From positions 21,007 to 85,006 of the forward strand of contig NZ_JBAKHX010000031.1 in the NCBI RefSeq assembly GCF_036906915.1: a stretch of DNA of 64,000 nt, in the 5' to 3' direction. Made by a program: the position numbers and the translations under genes. This stretch comes from Phytohabitans sp036906915 (lineage in GTDB: Bacteria > Actinomycetota > Actinomycetes > Mycobacteriales > Micromonosporaceae). The notes beneath the pieces were generated by a model, which searched no databases, was not told where the DNA came from, and was given only the letters and a program-made list of their open reading frames with translations. This document shows, piece after piece, positions 7,366-16,131 of this stretch (its first letter is position 1; each line of letters opens with the position of its first letter).

Positions 7366-8025
7366 TCAGGCGCCACTCGCAGCCCGCACCGCGCCCGGGC
7401 TCAGTGCGCCGATGGCGGCGATCACGGTCGTCGCGCGGGCGCGGGCGTCATCGTCCAGCGGGTACTGCTGGTGCGGTACCGCGATCACCCGCATGCCCGC
7501 GGCGGCCGCCGACCGTATCCCGTTGGAGGAATCCTCCACCGCGACGCTGGCGCTCGGGTCGACGCCCAGCCGTTCGGCCACGGCGAGGTACACGTCTGGT
7601 GCGGGCTTGCCGTGCGGCACGTTCTCGGTGGACAGCGTCACGGCGAACGTGTCGGTGAGCCCCGCGGCGTCCAACGCGGCCTGGATCAGTCGCGGAGGCG
7701 ACGAGCTGGCCAGGCCGAGCGGCCAGTGCTCGGCCAGCTCACGCACCACGGCGTCCGCGCCAGGCACCAGTGGCACCTGGCTCGCGTACCGGTCGACCAT
7801 CTGCTCGACGACGTCCGCGGCGACCTGCTCGGCAGTCCGACGCACGCCGAGTTCGCCGCTGAGGTAGCGAGCCCACTCGCCGGTACTCATGCCCATGAGG
7901 CGGCGCTGAGTGTCCGGCTGCCACCGCCCGCCGTTGTCGGCGACGTACCGTCGCCGGACCTGCTCCCACACAGGCTCGGAATCGACGAGCACACCGTCAA
8001 GGTCGAAGACCACCGCATCCACCAC
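7366..8025 (-). CDS. HAD-superfamily hydrolase (beta-phosphoglucomutase/phosphatase-like)
   Basis: A 219-residue cytoplasmic HAD subfamily IA enzyme. Motif I is FDLDGVLVDSEPVW (nucleophile and acid/base Asp), a four-helix cap follows, motif II is LASSS, motif III Lys is in HGKPAPDVYL, and motif IV is VAVEDSSNGIRSA. This set is typical of sugar-phosphate phosphatases or beta-phosphoglucomutase, which the sequence alone does not separate. GTG start at 8025. Divergent from the M23 peptidase gene. Confidence 0.9.
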   Translation of the reverse strand: MVDAVVFDLDGVLVDSEPVWEQVRRRYVADNGGRWQPDTQRRLMGMSTGEWARYLSGELGVRRTAEQVAADVVEQMVDRYASQVPLVPGADAVVRELAEHWPLGLASSSPPRLIQAALDAAGLTDTFAVTLSTENVPHGKPAPDVYLAVAERLGVDPSASVAVEDSSNGIRSAAAAGMRVIAVPHQQYPLDDDARARATTVIAAIGALSPGAVRAASGA

Positions 8026-8247
8026 AAGACCATCATGCCCGTCCCGCTCGCGGGACCGGGCAGGGGTGGCTGGTTGTGGCGCGCCTTAGCGACGGCCCCC
8101 GCCCGGGAGCCGTGCGAGGTCCGATGTGGACAGCCTGCGGTGTGGCCAGTCGGCGAGCGGGAGCGTATTTTCCCGTACCGGAGGGCATCTGTCCCGGCTT
8201 CTCATGTTCTGATATTGCCCCGGCGCGGCGTACTCAGACTGGGGAAC

Positions 8248-8979
8248 GTGTCTGGACAACACCGGTCCTATGGCCGGTCAGGGCGCCGCTATCAGGCCTT
8301 GCTGGGCGCACTGCGTGCGACTCTCCTCGTCGTGCTGGTGTCTGTGGGGCCCGCCATGGGACGGACGATGGAGGAGGGGGCGCGGCAACCGCGATTCGCC
8401 TCTGGCGGCGCTCCGCTGTACGACGACGGGTACGACGGGCTGTCGCCGGGGGCGCCCCTCTACGTGCCACCCGAGATCGCCCACGGGGGAGGGCCGGCGC
8501 AGGGCTGGACCCAGCCGCTGTACGCGCCCGTCGTGTCCGGATTCCGCACCAGCGAACGCCCCAGCCACGATGGCGTCGACCTCGCCGCGTCCCGGTACGC
8601 GCCCATCGTCGCCGCCGCCTCCGGCACCGTCATCAGCGCGTACTGCGACGCGATCGACGTCCGCGACGGCAGCCATCGGGGTTGCGACCGTGACGGCGAC
8701 CCCAACCTCACGAGCGGCTGCGGCTGGCACGTCGACATCATCCATAGTGGACAAGAGATCACCCGGTACTGCCACATGGTCAGCCAACCACTCGTGGCGG
8801 TCGGCGACTTCGTGCCAGCCGGGCAGGAGTTGGGCCAGGTCGGTTCCTCGGGCAACTCCAGCGGCCCTCACCTCCACTTCGAGGTGCACGTCAACGGAGA
8901 CCCCGGGCCGAGCGGGGCAGTCGACCCCGTACCCTGGATGAGCGACCGAGGAGCGCCGCTCGGTCGAACGAGCTTGTAG
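8248..8979 (+). CDS. M23 family metallopeptidase (LytM/peptidoglycan endopeptidase-like)
   Basis: A 243-residue secreted protein. The frame is open from 7243, but the GTG at 8248 has GGGGAA just before it and directly gives a signal-anchor (ALRATLLVVLVSVGPAMG, residues about 21-38). The C-terminal LytM domain has the zinc and catalytic residues: His107 and Asp111 in SHDGVDLAA, His176 in YCHM, and His208-x-His210 in GPHLHFEV. Cys pairs in the insert (about 133-158) may form disulfides. Expected to act on cell-wall peptide cross-links. Single gene, convergent with the next. Confidence 0.88.
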   Translation: MSGQHRSYGRSGRRYQALLGALRATLLVVLVSVGPAMGRTMEEGARQPRFASGGAPLYDDGYDGLSPGAPLYVPPEIAHGGGPAQGWTQPLYAPVVSGFRTSERPSHDGVDLAASRYAPIVAAASGTVISAYCDAIDVRDGSHRGCDRDGDPNLTSGCGWHVDIIHSGQEITRYCHMVSQPLVAVGDFVPAGQELGQVGSSGNSSGPHLHFEVHVNGDPGPSGAVDPVPWMSDRGAPLGRTSL

Positions 8980-8989
8980 GTTCCCGGAA

Positions 8990-9892
8990 TCACCTGACCC
9001 CGCGATGAGCTGCGGCGATCGCCAAGGCCACGACGGGTCGGTACGCCGAGTTCGGTTCGCGGGCCTGCGCGTTGGGCCCGAACGCGGCATCACGGGTGGC
9101 GATCCGATAGATGAGGGCACGCACCAACATCTGGCCCCACTCCGGCAGATGCGACCAGCGATCTAACACCTGCGGTCCGGCGCCATACCAGCACAACGCG
9201 TCTGCTACCGCGACCGCCAGCGCCCACGAGACGGGCCGCCAATACGGCGACCAGTCGATGATCGCCGGCGCGACCCCATCGGCGAACAACACGTTGCCCG
9301 GCAGATCTCCATGCACGATCTGGTCCGGCAGATGCACCGGCCGGCGCGCCTGAGCGAGCGGCTCCAGCAACTCCAGGCCGGCTGAACTCCCGGAGATCGG
9401 GGCCTCCTCCCATGCCACACGATCGCCATACGACCACGGGTCTTCGCGCGCATCAAGAAAAGCCGGACGCGGCAGATGAGCGACGGCGGCGTGAAACGCT
9501 GATCCCGCCCGGATCACCTCGTCGATCCGCGTCGTGTCGGGCCGGCCAGCGACGGCTCGCCATGCCTCCCAGCCATCGATCAACCAGCTCCCATCAGCGG
9601 CCGGCACCGGGCGCGGCACCCGGAACTCCGGCGACACCTGCACCACTGCAAGTGTTTCCGCCCGCCACCGCGACTCCTCGGCACCCTCGGATGGCTTGAG
9701 CACCACATCGCCAACCCGCCATGTTCCGCCCTTGCCGCCGGGTAGCACCTGCGGCACGCCCGAAAGGCCGAACGCGCGCAGGACTTCCAGCGGCGGGCCA
9801 CTCGTCACGGACGTCACGATCAAGATCTTAGGTTCGCCCGTCCTCGACGCCACCTGGATTTCCAACCGGCCAACCGAGCAGGCTGCCGACAA
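8990..9892 (-). CDS. Aminoglycoside phosphotransferase-fold protein
   Basis: Up to 300 residues of the APH/choline-kinase fold. The catalytic loop HGDLPGNVLF and the metal-binding IIDWSPYWRP are intact, and an upstream Lys (DVVLKPSEG) could be the ATP-binding Lys. Similar proteins are annotated TIGR02569 or as generic kinases. The first approximately 25 codons are doubtful; a GTG at 9817 (VTSVTSGPPLEVLRAF) is an equally good start, and neither has a clear ribosome site. No antibiotic is implied by context; the substrate is unknown. Confidence 0.78.
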   Translation of the reverse strand: MSAACSVGRLEIQVASRTGEPKILIVTSVTSGPPLEVLRAFGLSGVPQVLPGGKGGTWRVGDVVLKPSEGAEESRWRAETLAVVQVSPEFRVPRPVPAADGSWLIDGWEAWRAVAGRPDTTRIDEVIRAGSAFHAAVAHLPRPAFLDAREDPWSYGDRVAWEEAPISGSSAGLELLEPLAQARRPVHLPDQIVHGDLPGNVLFADGVAPAIIDWSPYWRPVSWALAVAVADALCWYGAGPQVLDRWSHLPEWGQMLVRALIYRIATRDAAFGPNAQAREPNSAYRPVVALAIAAAHRGVR

Positions 9893-10065
9893 GCTCGCCG
9901 AGGACCTACAGAGCTAATCGGCACCAGGCAAGGGGCGTCGAAGGTGGCCCGCTCGGCCGCGGTCAGGATGCCCATCTCCAAACGCTGCTGCCGATCCGCT
10001 ACCAAACCGTCGGCGGATGATTAGGTATTGGCTCTAGTCAATGCGCAAGATCGATGCTATGAATT

Positions 10066-10087
10066 GGTGGGTCGCTCGCGACCCGCC
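10066..10087. other. Hairpin in the leader of the RCC1 gene
   Basis: A 10-bp stem with one mismatch around a TC loop (GGTGGGTCGC / GCGACCCGCC), about 60 bases before the start codon at 10146. The surrounding 9893-10145 stretch has no convincing gene; a short minus-strand peptide and a plus-strand tail there look protein-like but match nothing I recognise. The hairpin may be an attenuator or chance. Confidence 0.3.
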
Positions 10088-10145
10088 AGGGCAATGCCGC
10101 CCGCGCCCCTGTTTTTGCATCGACGTCGGTTGGAGCGAACGATAC

Positions 10146-11381
10146 ATGAGCGAACATCAGGACGGCCGGCTGCGGGCTCGGTGGCGGCGTTCGGCGAGGA
10201 CCATCGTCGCCGCCGCGGTGACATCCACCGGAATCGCCGTGCTCGCCATTGGAGTCACGGTGGGTGCGGCCGCCGCGGGCGCAAGTCCCGCTGAGCGGGG
10301 CTCGCGGAACGCCTCGTTCGCCGTCCCGGCGATTTCGAGCGCCGCCGCGGGTTACGGCCACACCTGTGCGATCGGCGTCGACGGCACGCTCTGGTGCTGG
10401 GGCAACAACTACAGCGGCGAGGTTGGTGATGGCACGACCACGCGCCGGAGCGCCCCGGTGCGTGTCGGCGACGCCACCACCTGGGCACGTATCGAAGCTG
10501 GCACCAGCTACAACTGTGCGATACAGGCCGACGGGACACTGTGGTGCTGGGGCAACAACCGCAGGGGCCAGCTTGGTGATGGTACCACCACCAACCGGAG
10601 CGCCCCGGTGCGTGTCGGCGACGCCGCCACCTGGGCGAGTGTCAGTGCCGGCGACGGTCACACCTGCGCCATCCGGACCGACGGCACCCTGTGGTGCTGG
10701 GGCACCAACCGTAATGCGCAGCTAGGTGTCGGCTCGCCCGACCAGGACGCGGCCACGCCGGTACAGGTTGGCACGGCGACCAACTGGGCGAGCGTCACGA
10801 CCGGCTTCGCGCACACCTGTGCAGTTCGCACCGACGGCAGCCTGTGGTGCTGGGGTGACAGTTCGATGGGGCAGCTGGGCGTCGGCATCCTGAGCTACAA
10901 GGCAACTCCGACGCAGGTCGGCACCGCGACCACGTGGACCGGTGTAACAGCCGGGTACGCCTTCACCTGCGCGGTCCGCACCGACGGGACCCTGTGGTGC
11001 TGGGGCGAAAACGGGTACGGACAGCTCGGTGTCAGCGGCACCTCCCAGACCACACCGATCCGGGTTGGCGACGCCACCACCTGGACCAGCATCAACGCGG
11101 GCACCGACTCCTCGTGCGCGCTCCGCACCGACGGCAGCCTGTGGTGTTGGGGTAACAACATGGCAGGACAGCTGGGCGACGGCACGACAACCCACCGGTA
11201 CGCCCCCACCAGGGTTGGCGACGCCACTAACTGGACCAACGGCTTCGCTCTCAGCTATCACAGCTGCGCGGTCCGCACCGACGGCAGCCTGTGGTGTTGG
11301 GGTAACAACCTGGCAGGACAGCTGGGTGATGGCACCACCACCGACCGAGCGACCCCGGCGCAGGTCGCCCTTCCGAGCTGA
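10146..11381 (+). CDS. Secreted RCC1-repeat beta-propeller protein
   Basis: A 411-residue exported protein. An Arg-rich N-terminus with RRS and a long hydrophobic stretch forms the signal sequence. Seven RCC1-type repeats of about 50 residues follow, each carrying the block CAIxxDGTLWCWGxN then GQLGDGTTT, so a complete seven-bladed propeller is predicted. Each blade has two conserved cysteines bracketing the DGTLW strand, consistent with one disulfide per blade in an extracellular protein. The repeats are also alike at DNA level. Start ATG 10146 with GGAG 10 bases upstream. Secreted bacterial RCC1 proteins have no general function; a binding or scaffold role is inferred. Confidence 0.85.
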   Translation: MSEHQDGRLRARWRRSARTIVAAAVTSTGIAVLAIGVTVGAAAAGASPAERGSRNASFAVPAISSAAAGYGHTCAIGVDGTLWCWGNNYSGEVGDGTTTRRSAPVRVGDATTWARIEAGTSYNCAIQADGTLWCWGNNRRGQLGDGTTTNRSAPVRVGDAATWASVSAGDGHTCAIRTDGTLWCWGTNRNAQLGVGSPDQDAATPVQVGTATNWASVTTGFAHTCAVRTDGSLWCWGDSSMGQLGVGILSYKATPTQVGTATTWTGVTAGYAFTCAVRTDGTLWCWGENGYGQLGVSGTSQTTPIRVGDATTWTSINAGTDSSCALRTDGSLWCWGNNMAGQLGDGTTTHRYAPTRVGDATNWTNGFALSYHSCAVRTDGSLWCWGNNLAGQLGDGTTTDRATPAQVALPS

Positions 11382-11488
11382 CCATCAACATTCTCAACAT
11401 TCGGGGTAGGACCAGGGCGTTCCCCGATAGGTCTCGTCGTCCTTGCTCCGTCAGGCTCGATCTTGACGAACTGCTGACGGGGGTCGGG

Positions 11489-12601
11489 ATGAAGCGAGTG
11501 TGTCGAGTGCTGGTGACCGCGATGACAGCGTTGGCGGTGATCGCGGCGCCGGCCACGGCTACCGCGGCGCCGATGGGGGTCGATCGCGCCGGGCTGCAGA
11601 GAGGGCTGGACGGCCTCGTGGCCGCGGGCGCGGTGGGCGTGCTGGCGGAGGTGCGTGACCAGGACGGCGTGTGGCGGGGCGCCAGCGGCGTCGCCGAACT
11701 GCGTACGACGCGGCCGGTCCCGGTCCACGGCCGGTTCCGGGCGGGCAGCATCACGAAGACGTTCGTCGCTACCGTCGTCCTGCAGCTGGTCAGCGAGGGT
11801 CGGCTGCGGCTGGACGACACGGTCGAGGCCTGGCTGCCCGGAGTCGTTCCGGACGGTCACCGGATCACCGTGCGGCACCTGCTCAACCACACCAGTGGGT
11901 TGTACGACGTCGTGCGCACCCTGCCGATGCCGCCGAAGCAGGAGTTCCTGGACAACCGGTGGCGGACCTGGACCGCTGCCGAGTTGGTAGCGCGGGCGGT
12001 GGCCAACCCCGCGACGTTCGAACCGCCGGGTTCGGCCTACGCGTACTCGAACACCGGCTACCTGCTGCTCGGCCAGATCGTCGAGGAGGCGACCGGCCGG
12101 TCGTACAAGGAGGAGATCAACAGCCGGCTCATTCGACCGTTGTGGTTGTCCGGCACCTCGCTGCCGGGGACGTCAACGCGGATTCGTGGGCCACATCCGC
12201 ACGGCTACGTGCCGATATCGCAGGACGGCGAGCTGCTCGACTACACGCGGATGAATCCGTCGGTGTTCGGCGCGGGTGGCGAGATGATCTCTACGGCGAG
12301 GGATCTCAACCGGTTCTTCGCCGCACTGCTCGGTGGGCGCCTGCTGCCGGGGCAGCTGCTCGACGAAATGATGACACCGGGCATTGATGGCGGGCTGATG
12401 TATGGGCTCGGGCTGGCCTGGTGGGACACGTCGTGCGGGATCCGCGTGTACGGCAACGACGGCGATGCCGTGGCGTACCAGTCCTGGTCGTTCTCCACAC
12501 AGGACCGGCGCCACCAGGTCACGGTCGCGCTCACGCCGAACTTCCGCGCGGACCTCGACGACGCCGTCGACGCGTTCCTCGACGAGGCCGTCTGCACCTG
12601 A
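11489..12601 (+). CDS. Secreted serine hydrolase (beta-lactamase/D-Ala-D-Ala carboxypeptidase family)
   Basis: A 370-residue class C beta-lactamase-fold protein, exported by a classical signal peptide ending ATATAAP. The nucleophile motif is Ser87-I-T-Lys90, and the second motif is Tyr186-Ser187-Asn188 (AYSNTGY). The region where most members have HxG/KTG reads GNDGDAVAYQSW, which makes the third motif atypical, as is common in esterase-like relatives. It could be a DD-peptidase, esterase or amidase. Same direction as the RCC1 gene, 107 bases after it. Confidence 0.85.
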   Translation: MKRVCRVLVTAMTALAVIAAPATATAAPMGVDRAGLQRGLDGLVAAGAVGVLAEVRDQDGVWRGASGVAELRTTRPVPVHGRFRAGSITKTFVATVVLQLVSEGRLRLDDTVEAWLPGVVPDGHRITVRHLLNHTSGLYDVVRTLPMPPKQEFLDNRWRTWTAAELVARAVANPATFEPPGSAYAYSNTGYLLLGQIVEEATGRSYKEEINSRLIRPLWLSGTSLPGTSTRIRGPHPHGYVPISQDGELLDYTRMNPSVFGAGGEMISTARDLNRFFAALLGGRLLPGQLLDEMMTPGIDGGLMYGLGLAWWDTSCGIRVYGNDGDAVAYQSWSFSTQDRRHQVTVALTPNFRADLDDAVDAFLDEAVCT

Positions 12602-12730
12602 CCAGTCGCCGACACCACCGCGATCCGCGTCTCGGTTTGTGCCTGCTCGTCGATTCGGCGAACATCAACTCGCGGCAGTCTGTCGTTGGTACCTGTGTGC
12701 GCTGGTCAGGAACGGGAACGAGGGTGGGAC

Positions 12731-14404
12731 ATGGATTCGGCGAGCTTCGCTGATTTGGGGCTGCGTACCGAGCTGCTTCAGGCGCTGTCGAGCCTGGGGT
12801 ACGAGGAGCCGACGCCGATCCAGGGGGAGGCGATCCCGCCGCTTCTACAGGGGCGTGACCTGCTCGGACAGGCGGCGACTGGCACGGGAAAGACGGCCGC
12901 GTTCGCGTTGCCGGTGCTTCAGCGGTTGGCCGTCGGCGAGCGGGGGAGCGGTCCGGTGGGGCTGGTCCTGGTGCCCACTCGTGAACTGGCCGTGCAGGTG
13001 TCGCAGGCGTTCCACCGGTACGGCCGAGACCTGGGCGTGAGGGTGCTGCCGATCTACGGCGGGCAGCCGATCGGTCGGCAGTTGCAGGCGCTCGAGCGCG
13101 GTGTCGACGTGGTGGTGGCCACACCGGGTCGGGCGCTGGACCACATCGGGCGTGGCACGCTCAGCCTGCGCGCGGTGGCGACGGTGGTGCTCGACGAGGC
13201 GGACGAGATGCTCGACATGGGATTCGCCGAGGACATCGAGACGATCCTGGACGAGACGTCGCAGAGCCGGCAGACCGTGCTGTTCTCGGCGACGATGCCG
13301 GCGCGGATCGACGCGATCGCCCGGCGGCACCTGCGCGACCCGGTCCGGATCGAGATGGGCCGCGAGCCGGTGGCCCAGGGTGAGGCGCCGCTGGTGCGGC
13401 AGAGCGCCTACGTGGTCGCCCGCGCCCACAAGCCGGCCGCCCTGGGGCGGATCCTGGACGTCGAGGCGCCGTCGGCGGCGATCGTGTTCTGCCGCACCAG
13501 GGAAGAGGTCGACCAGCTCACCGAGACGATGAACGGGCGCGGCTACCGCGCCGAGGCGTTGCACGGCGGGATGGGTCAGGAGCAGCGCGACCGCGTGATG
13601 GGGCGGGTGCGCGCAGGCACCGCCGACCTGCTCATCGCCACCGACGTGGCCGCCCGCGGGCTGGACGTCGAGCACCTCACCCACGTCGTCAACTACAACG
13701 TCCCGTCGGCGCCGGAAGCGTACGTGCACCGCATCGGACGGGTCGGCCGCGCGGGGCGCGAGGGCGTGGCGATCACCATGTCCGAGCCGCGGGAGCACCG
13801 GATGCTGAAGGCGATCGAGCGGGCGACCGGCCAGCGGATCGTCGTCGACAAGATTCCCACGGTCGCTGACCTGCGGGCGCGGCGCCTGGAGCTGACCCGG
13901 GCCGCCCTGCGGGAGACCCTGCTCGGCGAGGACCTGGAGCGCTTCCGGGTTGTGATCGACACACTCACGGACGAGTTCGACATCGTCGACGTGGCCCTTG
14001 CCGCGGTGAAGCTGGCCCATGAGGCGGAGGGTGGCACCGACGTCGACGAGGTGGAGATCCCCCACGTTTCCCAGCGCGCCTTCGAGGGACGGCCGGAGCG
14101 CAAGGACGGTGATCGCCGCGCCGGCCGTGGCCGCACCGCGGATCGCCCGATGGCGCGGGTGTTCTTCGGCCTGGGGCGCAGTGCCGGCGTACGCCCCCAG
14201 GACCTGGTGGGCGCCATCACCGGCGAATCGAGCCTGAGCGGTCGCGACATCGGCGCGATCGAGATCGCCGACCGTTTCTCCCTGGTGGAGGTGCCGGACT
14301 CCGCCGTGCGGGAGGTGGTCGCGGCGCTGCGGCACAGCTCCATCAGGGGCAGGAAGGCGACGGTACGACCCGAACGCGAACCGGCGAAGAGGCGCACCCG
14401 CTGA
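12731..14404 (+). CDS. DEAD-box RNA helicase with DbpA-type RNA-binding domain
   Basis: A 557-residue ATP-dependent RNA helicase of the CsdA/DeaD group, acting in ribosome assembly or cold-stress RNA remodelling. Motifs in order: Q motif (FADLGL...PTPIQ), I (ATGTGKT, 49-55), Ia (PTRELAVQ), Ib (TPGR), II (VLDEADEMLDMGF, about 154-166), III (SAT), V (ATDVAARGLDV), VI (HRIGRVGRAG). The last 75 residues (MARVFFGLGRSAGVRPQDL onward) form a DbpA/CsdA RNA-binding domain with a basic tail. Start ATG 12731 after GAGGGTGGG; the frame is open 45 bases earlier without a better start. Confidence 0.95.
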   Translation: MDSASFADLGLRTELLQALSSLGYEEPTPIQGEAIPPLLQGRDLLGQAATGTGKTAAFALPVLQRLAVGERGSGPVGLVLVPTRELAVQVSQAFHRYGRDLGVRVLPIYGGQPIGRQLQALERGVDVVVATPGRALDHIGRGTLSLRAVATVVLDEADEMLDMGFAEDIETILDETSQSRQTVLFSATMPARIDAIARRHLRDPVRIEMGREPVAQGEAPLVRQSAYVVARAHKPAALGRILDVEAPSAAIVFCRTREEVDQLTETMNGRGYRAEALHGGMGQEQRDRVMGRVRAGTADLLIATDVAARGLDVEHLTHVVNYNVPSAPEAYVHRIGRVGRAGREGVAITMSEPREHRMLKAIERATGQRIVVDKIPTVADLRARRLELTRAALRETLLGEDLERFRVVIDTLTDEFDIVDVALAAVKLAHEAEGGTDVDEVEIPHVSQRAFEGRPERKDGDRRAGRGRTADRPMARVFFGLGRSAGVRPQDLVGAITGESSLSGRDIGAIEIADRFSLVEVPDSAVREVVAALRHSSIRGRKATVRPEREPAKRRTR

Positions 14405-14433
14405 CCGAGCCCGGCTATGCGCTCCGGTACGGA

Positions 14434-15255
14434 CTATTCGTGCTTGCGTTCGATCGTTTGATGGCCGGTCAGCGCGATCTCGCCGTCGCTCCACTCGCCG
14501 CAGGCGCCGCCGCCAGGACTGATCTCAAGCCGTAGCGGTGTGCCGTCCATGCGCAGGGCGGGGTGGTAGTAGGTGGCGACCTGTTCGGCGTCGCCCTCGA
14601 TGTAGTGGCCGATCAGGGCGCGCCGGAACCGGTCGGTGGTGGTGTTCGGTGCGCTGCCGTGCACCAGCGAGCCGTTGAAGAACAGCACGTCACCCGGGTC
14701 CATCACCACGGGTTCGATGCGCTGACCTGGTGGCAGCGGCACGGTCACGTCGGTGAAGCTGACCGTGGTGTCGGCCTTCTCGATGCACAGGATCGGCCAG
14801 CGGTGGCTGCCCGGCGCGACGAGTATGCAGCCGTTGGCCTCGTCGGCGCGGTCGAGCGCCATCCAGGCGGCGACGCAGGTGCCGGGCTCCGCGCGTAGGT
14901 AGTAGTTGTCCTGGTGCAGCGCCTGGCCGCGGGAGCCGGCCGGTTTGAAGTACAGCATGGTCTGGACCGCGTACGGGTCCGAGCCCACCAGAGCGACCAG
15001 CAGGTCACGCAGCCGGGCATCGAGCAGCCAGCGCAGCGAGGTCTCGTCCCAGCGGTGCATCTGCGTCATCCGTGGATAGCGCCGCAGCGGGTCCCGGCTG
15101 CTCGGTTCGACACCGACGAGGTCCCTGCCGTACGAGCCGCGCTTACGCAGCGTCATGTAGTGGTCCCGTAGCCGGTCCACCTCCGCCGTGTCGAACAGGC
15201 CACGGGCCACCACGTACCCGTCCCGGTCAAAGGAGCCCTTGAAAGAATCGCTCAT
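14434..15255 (-). CDS. Phytanoyl-CoA dioxygenase (PhyH) family protein
   Basis: A 273-residue non-heme Fe(II)/2-oxoglutarate dioxygenase. Iron ligands: His114-x-Asp116 in ALHQDNYYL and His199 in LVHGSAPN; the 2-oxoglutarate Arg lies in TDRFRRALI. Other family landmarks are LVAPGSHRW and DVLFFNGS. The start is set at the ATG giving MSDSFKGSF; an ATG four codons earlier is also possible. Divergent from the AraC gene at 15321 with only 65 bases between, which suggests the AraC protein controls it. Substrate unknown. Confidence 0.9.
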   Translation of the reverse strand: MSDSFKGSFDRDGYVVARGLFDTAEVDRLRDHYMTLRKRGSYGRDLVGVEPSSRDPLRRYPRMTQMHRWDETSLRWLLDARLRDLLVALVGSDPYAVQTMLYFKPAGSRGQALHQDNYYLRAEPGTCVAAWMALDRADEANGCILVAPGSHRWPILCIEKADTTVSFTDVTVPLPPGQRIEPVVMDPGDVLFFNGSLVHGSAPNTTTDRFRRALIGHYIEGDAEQVATYYHPALRMDGTPLRLEISPGGGACGEWSDGEIALTGHQTIERKHE

Positions 15256-15320
15256 GAACGACAGCATCGGAGCTGTACGGCCTTTCTGGCTGGTGCATTG
15301 GCACGCAAGGAGTTGCACTT

Positions 15321-16070
15321 TTGACGCAGCTGCGCTTCAACTCGTCACCCACGTACTGGCGTTGCGAGCCCGGCTGGTTCTGGCACTCCCGTCCGCTGGG
15401 CGACCATCTACTGTGGTGCGTGCTGGATGGCGTCGGTGAGCTGACCCTCGAGGGCCAGACCGAGCCGCTCGGGCCTGGCAGCTGCGCGGTGTTTCGCCCC
15501 GGGGACGCCCCGATGGCCAGGCACGATCCGCACCGGCGCCTGCTCGTGTTCGGAATGCACTTCGACATCGACGCACCCGACGAGGCGCCGCACCGAGGCC
15601 TGGTACAGGTGCAGGACCGGACGCTGCTCGGCGCGCTCGCCCGCCGGTGCGACCGCAGCTTCCGGCGCGGCGGGCCGCTGGGCGCCCGGCACAGCCTGCT
15701 CTGCCTGGAACAGTTGCTGTGCCTGCTGGGCGAGGAGGCCACGTACGACGCGCTCGGCCCGGTCGACGCCGAGCTGGACAGGATCACCGAGGCGATGCGG
15801 CAGGATCCGAGCAGGCGCTGGACCGTCACGGAGCTGGCCCGGCAGGCGGCACTGTCTCGGGCACAGTTCACCCGCCGGTTCATCGCGTACACCGGGCTGA
15901 CGCCGGCCAGGTATCTGATCAATGTCCGGCTCGTACGGGCTCACGAACTGCTGACCCAGACCAACATGACGGTCACGCAGATCGCCGCGGCACTCGGTTA
16001 CATCGACGTCGCCTACTTCAGTCGCCAGTACAAGCGGCACACCGGGCGGTCGCCCAGCGTCGCGCGATAA
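15321..16070 (+). CDS. AraC-family transcriptional regulator
   Basis: A 249-residue regulator. The N-terminal half is a cupin-like ligand domain (ELTLEGQTEPLGPGSCAVFRPGD) and the last 100 residues carry two helix-turn-helix units (WTVTELARQAALSRAQFTRRF and TVTQIAAALGYIDVAYFSRQY). TTG start at 15321, with AAGGAG 8 bases before it. Divergent from the PhyH dioxygenase, the likely target. AraC/cupin proteins next to PhyH or sugar enzymes usually respond to a small metabolite; which one is unknown. Confidence 0.92.
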   Translation: MTQLRFNSSPTYWRCEPGWFWHSRPLGDHLLWCVLDGVGELTLEGQTEPLGPGSCAVFRPGDAPMARHDPHRRLLVFGMHFDIDAPDEAPHRGLVQVQDRTLLGALARRCDRSFRRGGPLGARHSLLCLEQLLCLLGEEATYDALGPVDAELDRITEAMRQDPSRRWTVTELARQAALSRAQFTRRFIAYTGLTPARYLINVRLVRAHELLTQTNMTVTQIAAALGYIDVAYFSRQYKRHTGRSPSVAR

Positions 16071-16094
16071 ATGCGGTGGTGCCCGAGAAGATCG

Positions 16095-16124
16095 TCCGTT
16101 ACCGTTCACGTGAACGGTAACGGA
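16095..16124. promoter_or_regulatory. Perfect 30-bp palindromic operator overlapping the ribosome site of the ROK gene
   Basis: Each half-site is TCCGTTACCGTTCAC and its exact complement follows with no spacer (centre CAC/GTG). The last bases (CGGA) run into the GGAGG ribosome site, and the ATG is 7 bases further. A repressor bound here would block promoter clearance and, as RNA, the hairpin would hide the ribosome site. Autoregulation by the ROK protein is the simplest reading. Confidence 0.8.
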
Positions 16125-16131
16125 GGCTCAT

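Noticed and set aside
7243..8247. Long open frame continuous with the M23 peptidase gene
   Set aside because: It is antisense to the HAD hydrolase and Arg/Gly/Val-rich in the manner of high-GC shadow frames; a good GTG start with ribosome site exists at 8248.
8990..9892. Aminoglycoside resistance gene
   Set aside because: The fold is shared by many kinases; no aminoglycoside-specific residues or resistance context are visible.
9534..9917. Plus-strand frame ending TEQAADKLAEDLQS opposite the APH-like gene
   Set aside because: The tail looks protein-like, but most of the frame is antisense shadow and no family or ribosome site supports it. It might be a remnant, but evidence is too thin.
9820..10005. 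Minus-strand ORF with LEMGILTAAERATF
   Set aside because: Only about 25 residues look protein-like, no start signal, no family; left as unassigned intergenic sequence.
10360..11380. Regular DNA repeats that could suggest a CRISPR or minisatellite
   Set aside because: The period of about 150 bases is explained by the RCC1 protein repeats and there are no short identical repeats with unique spacers.
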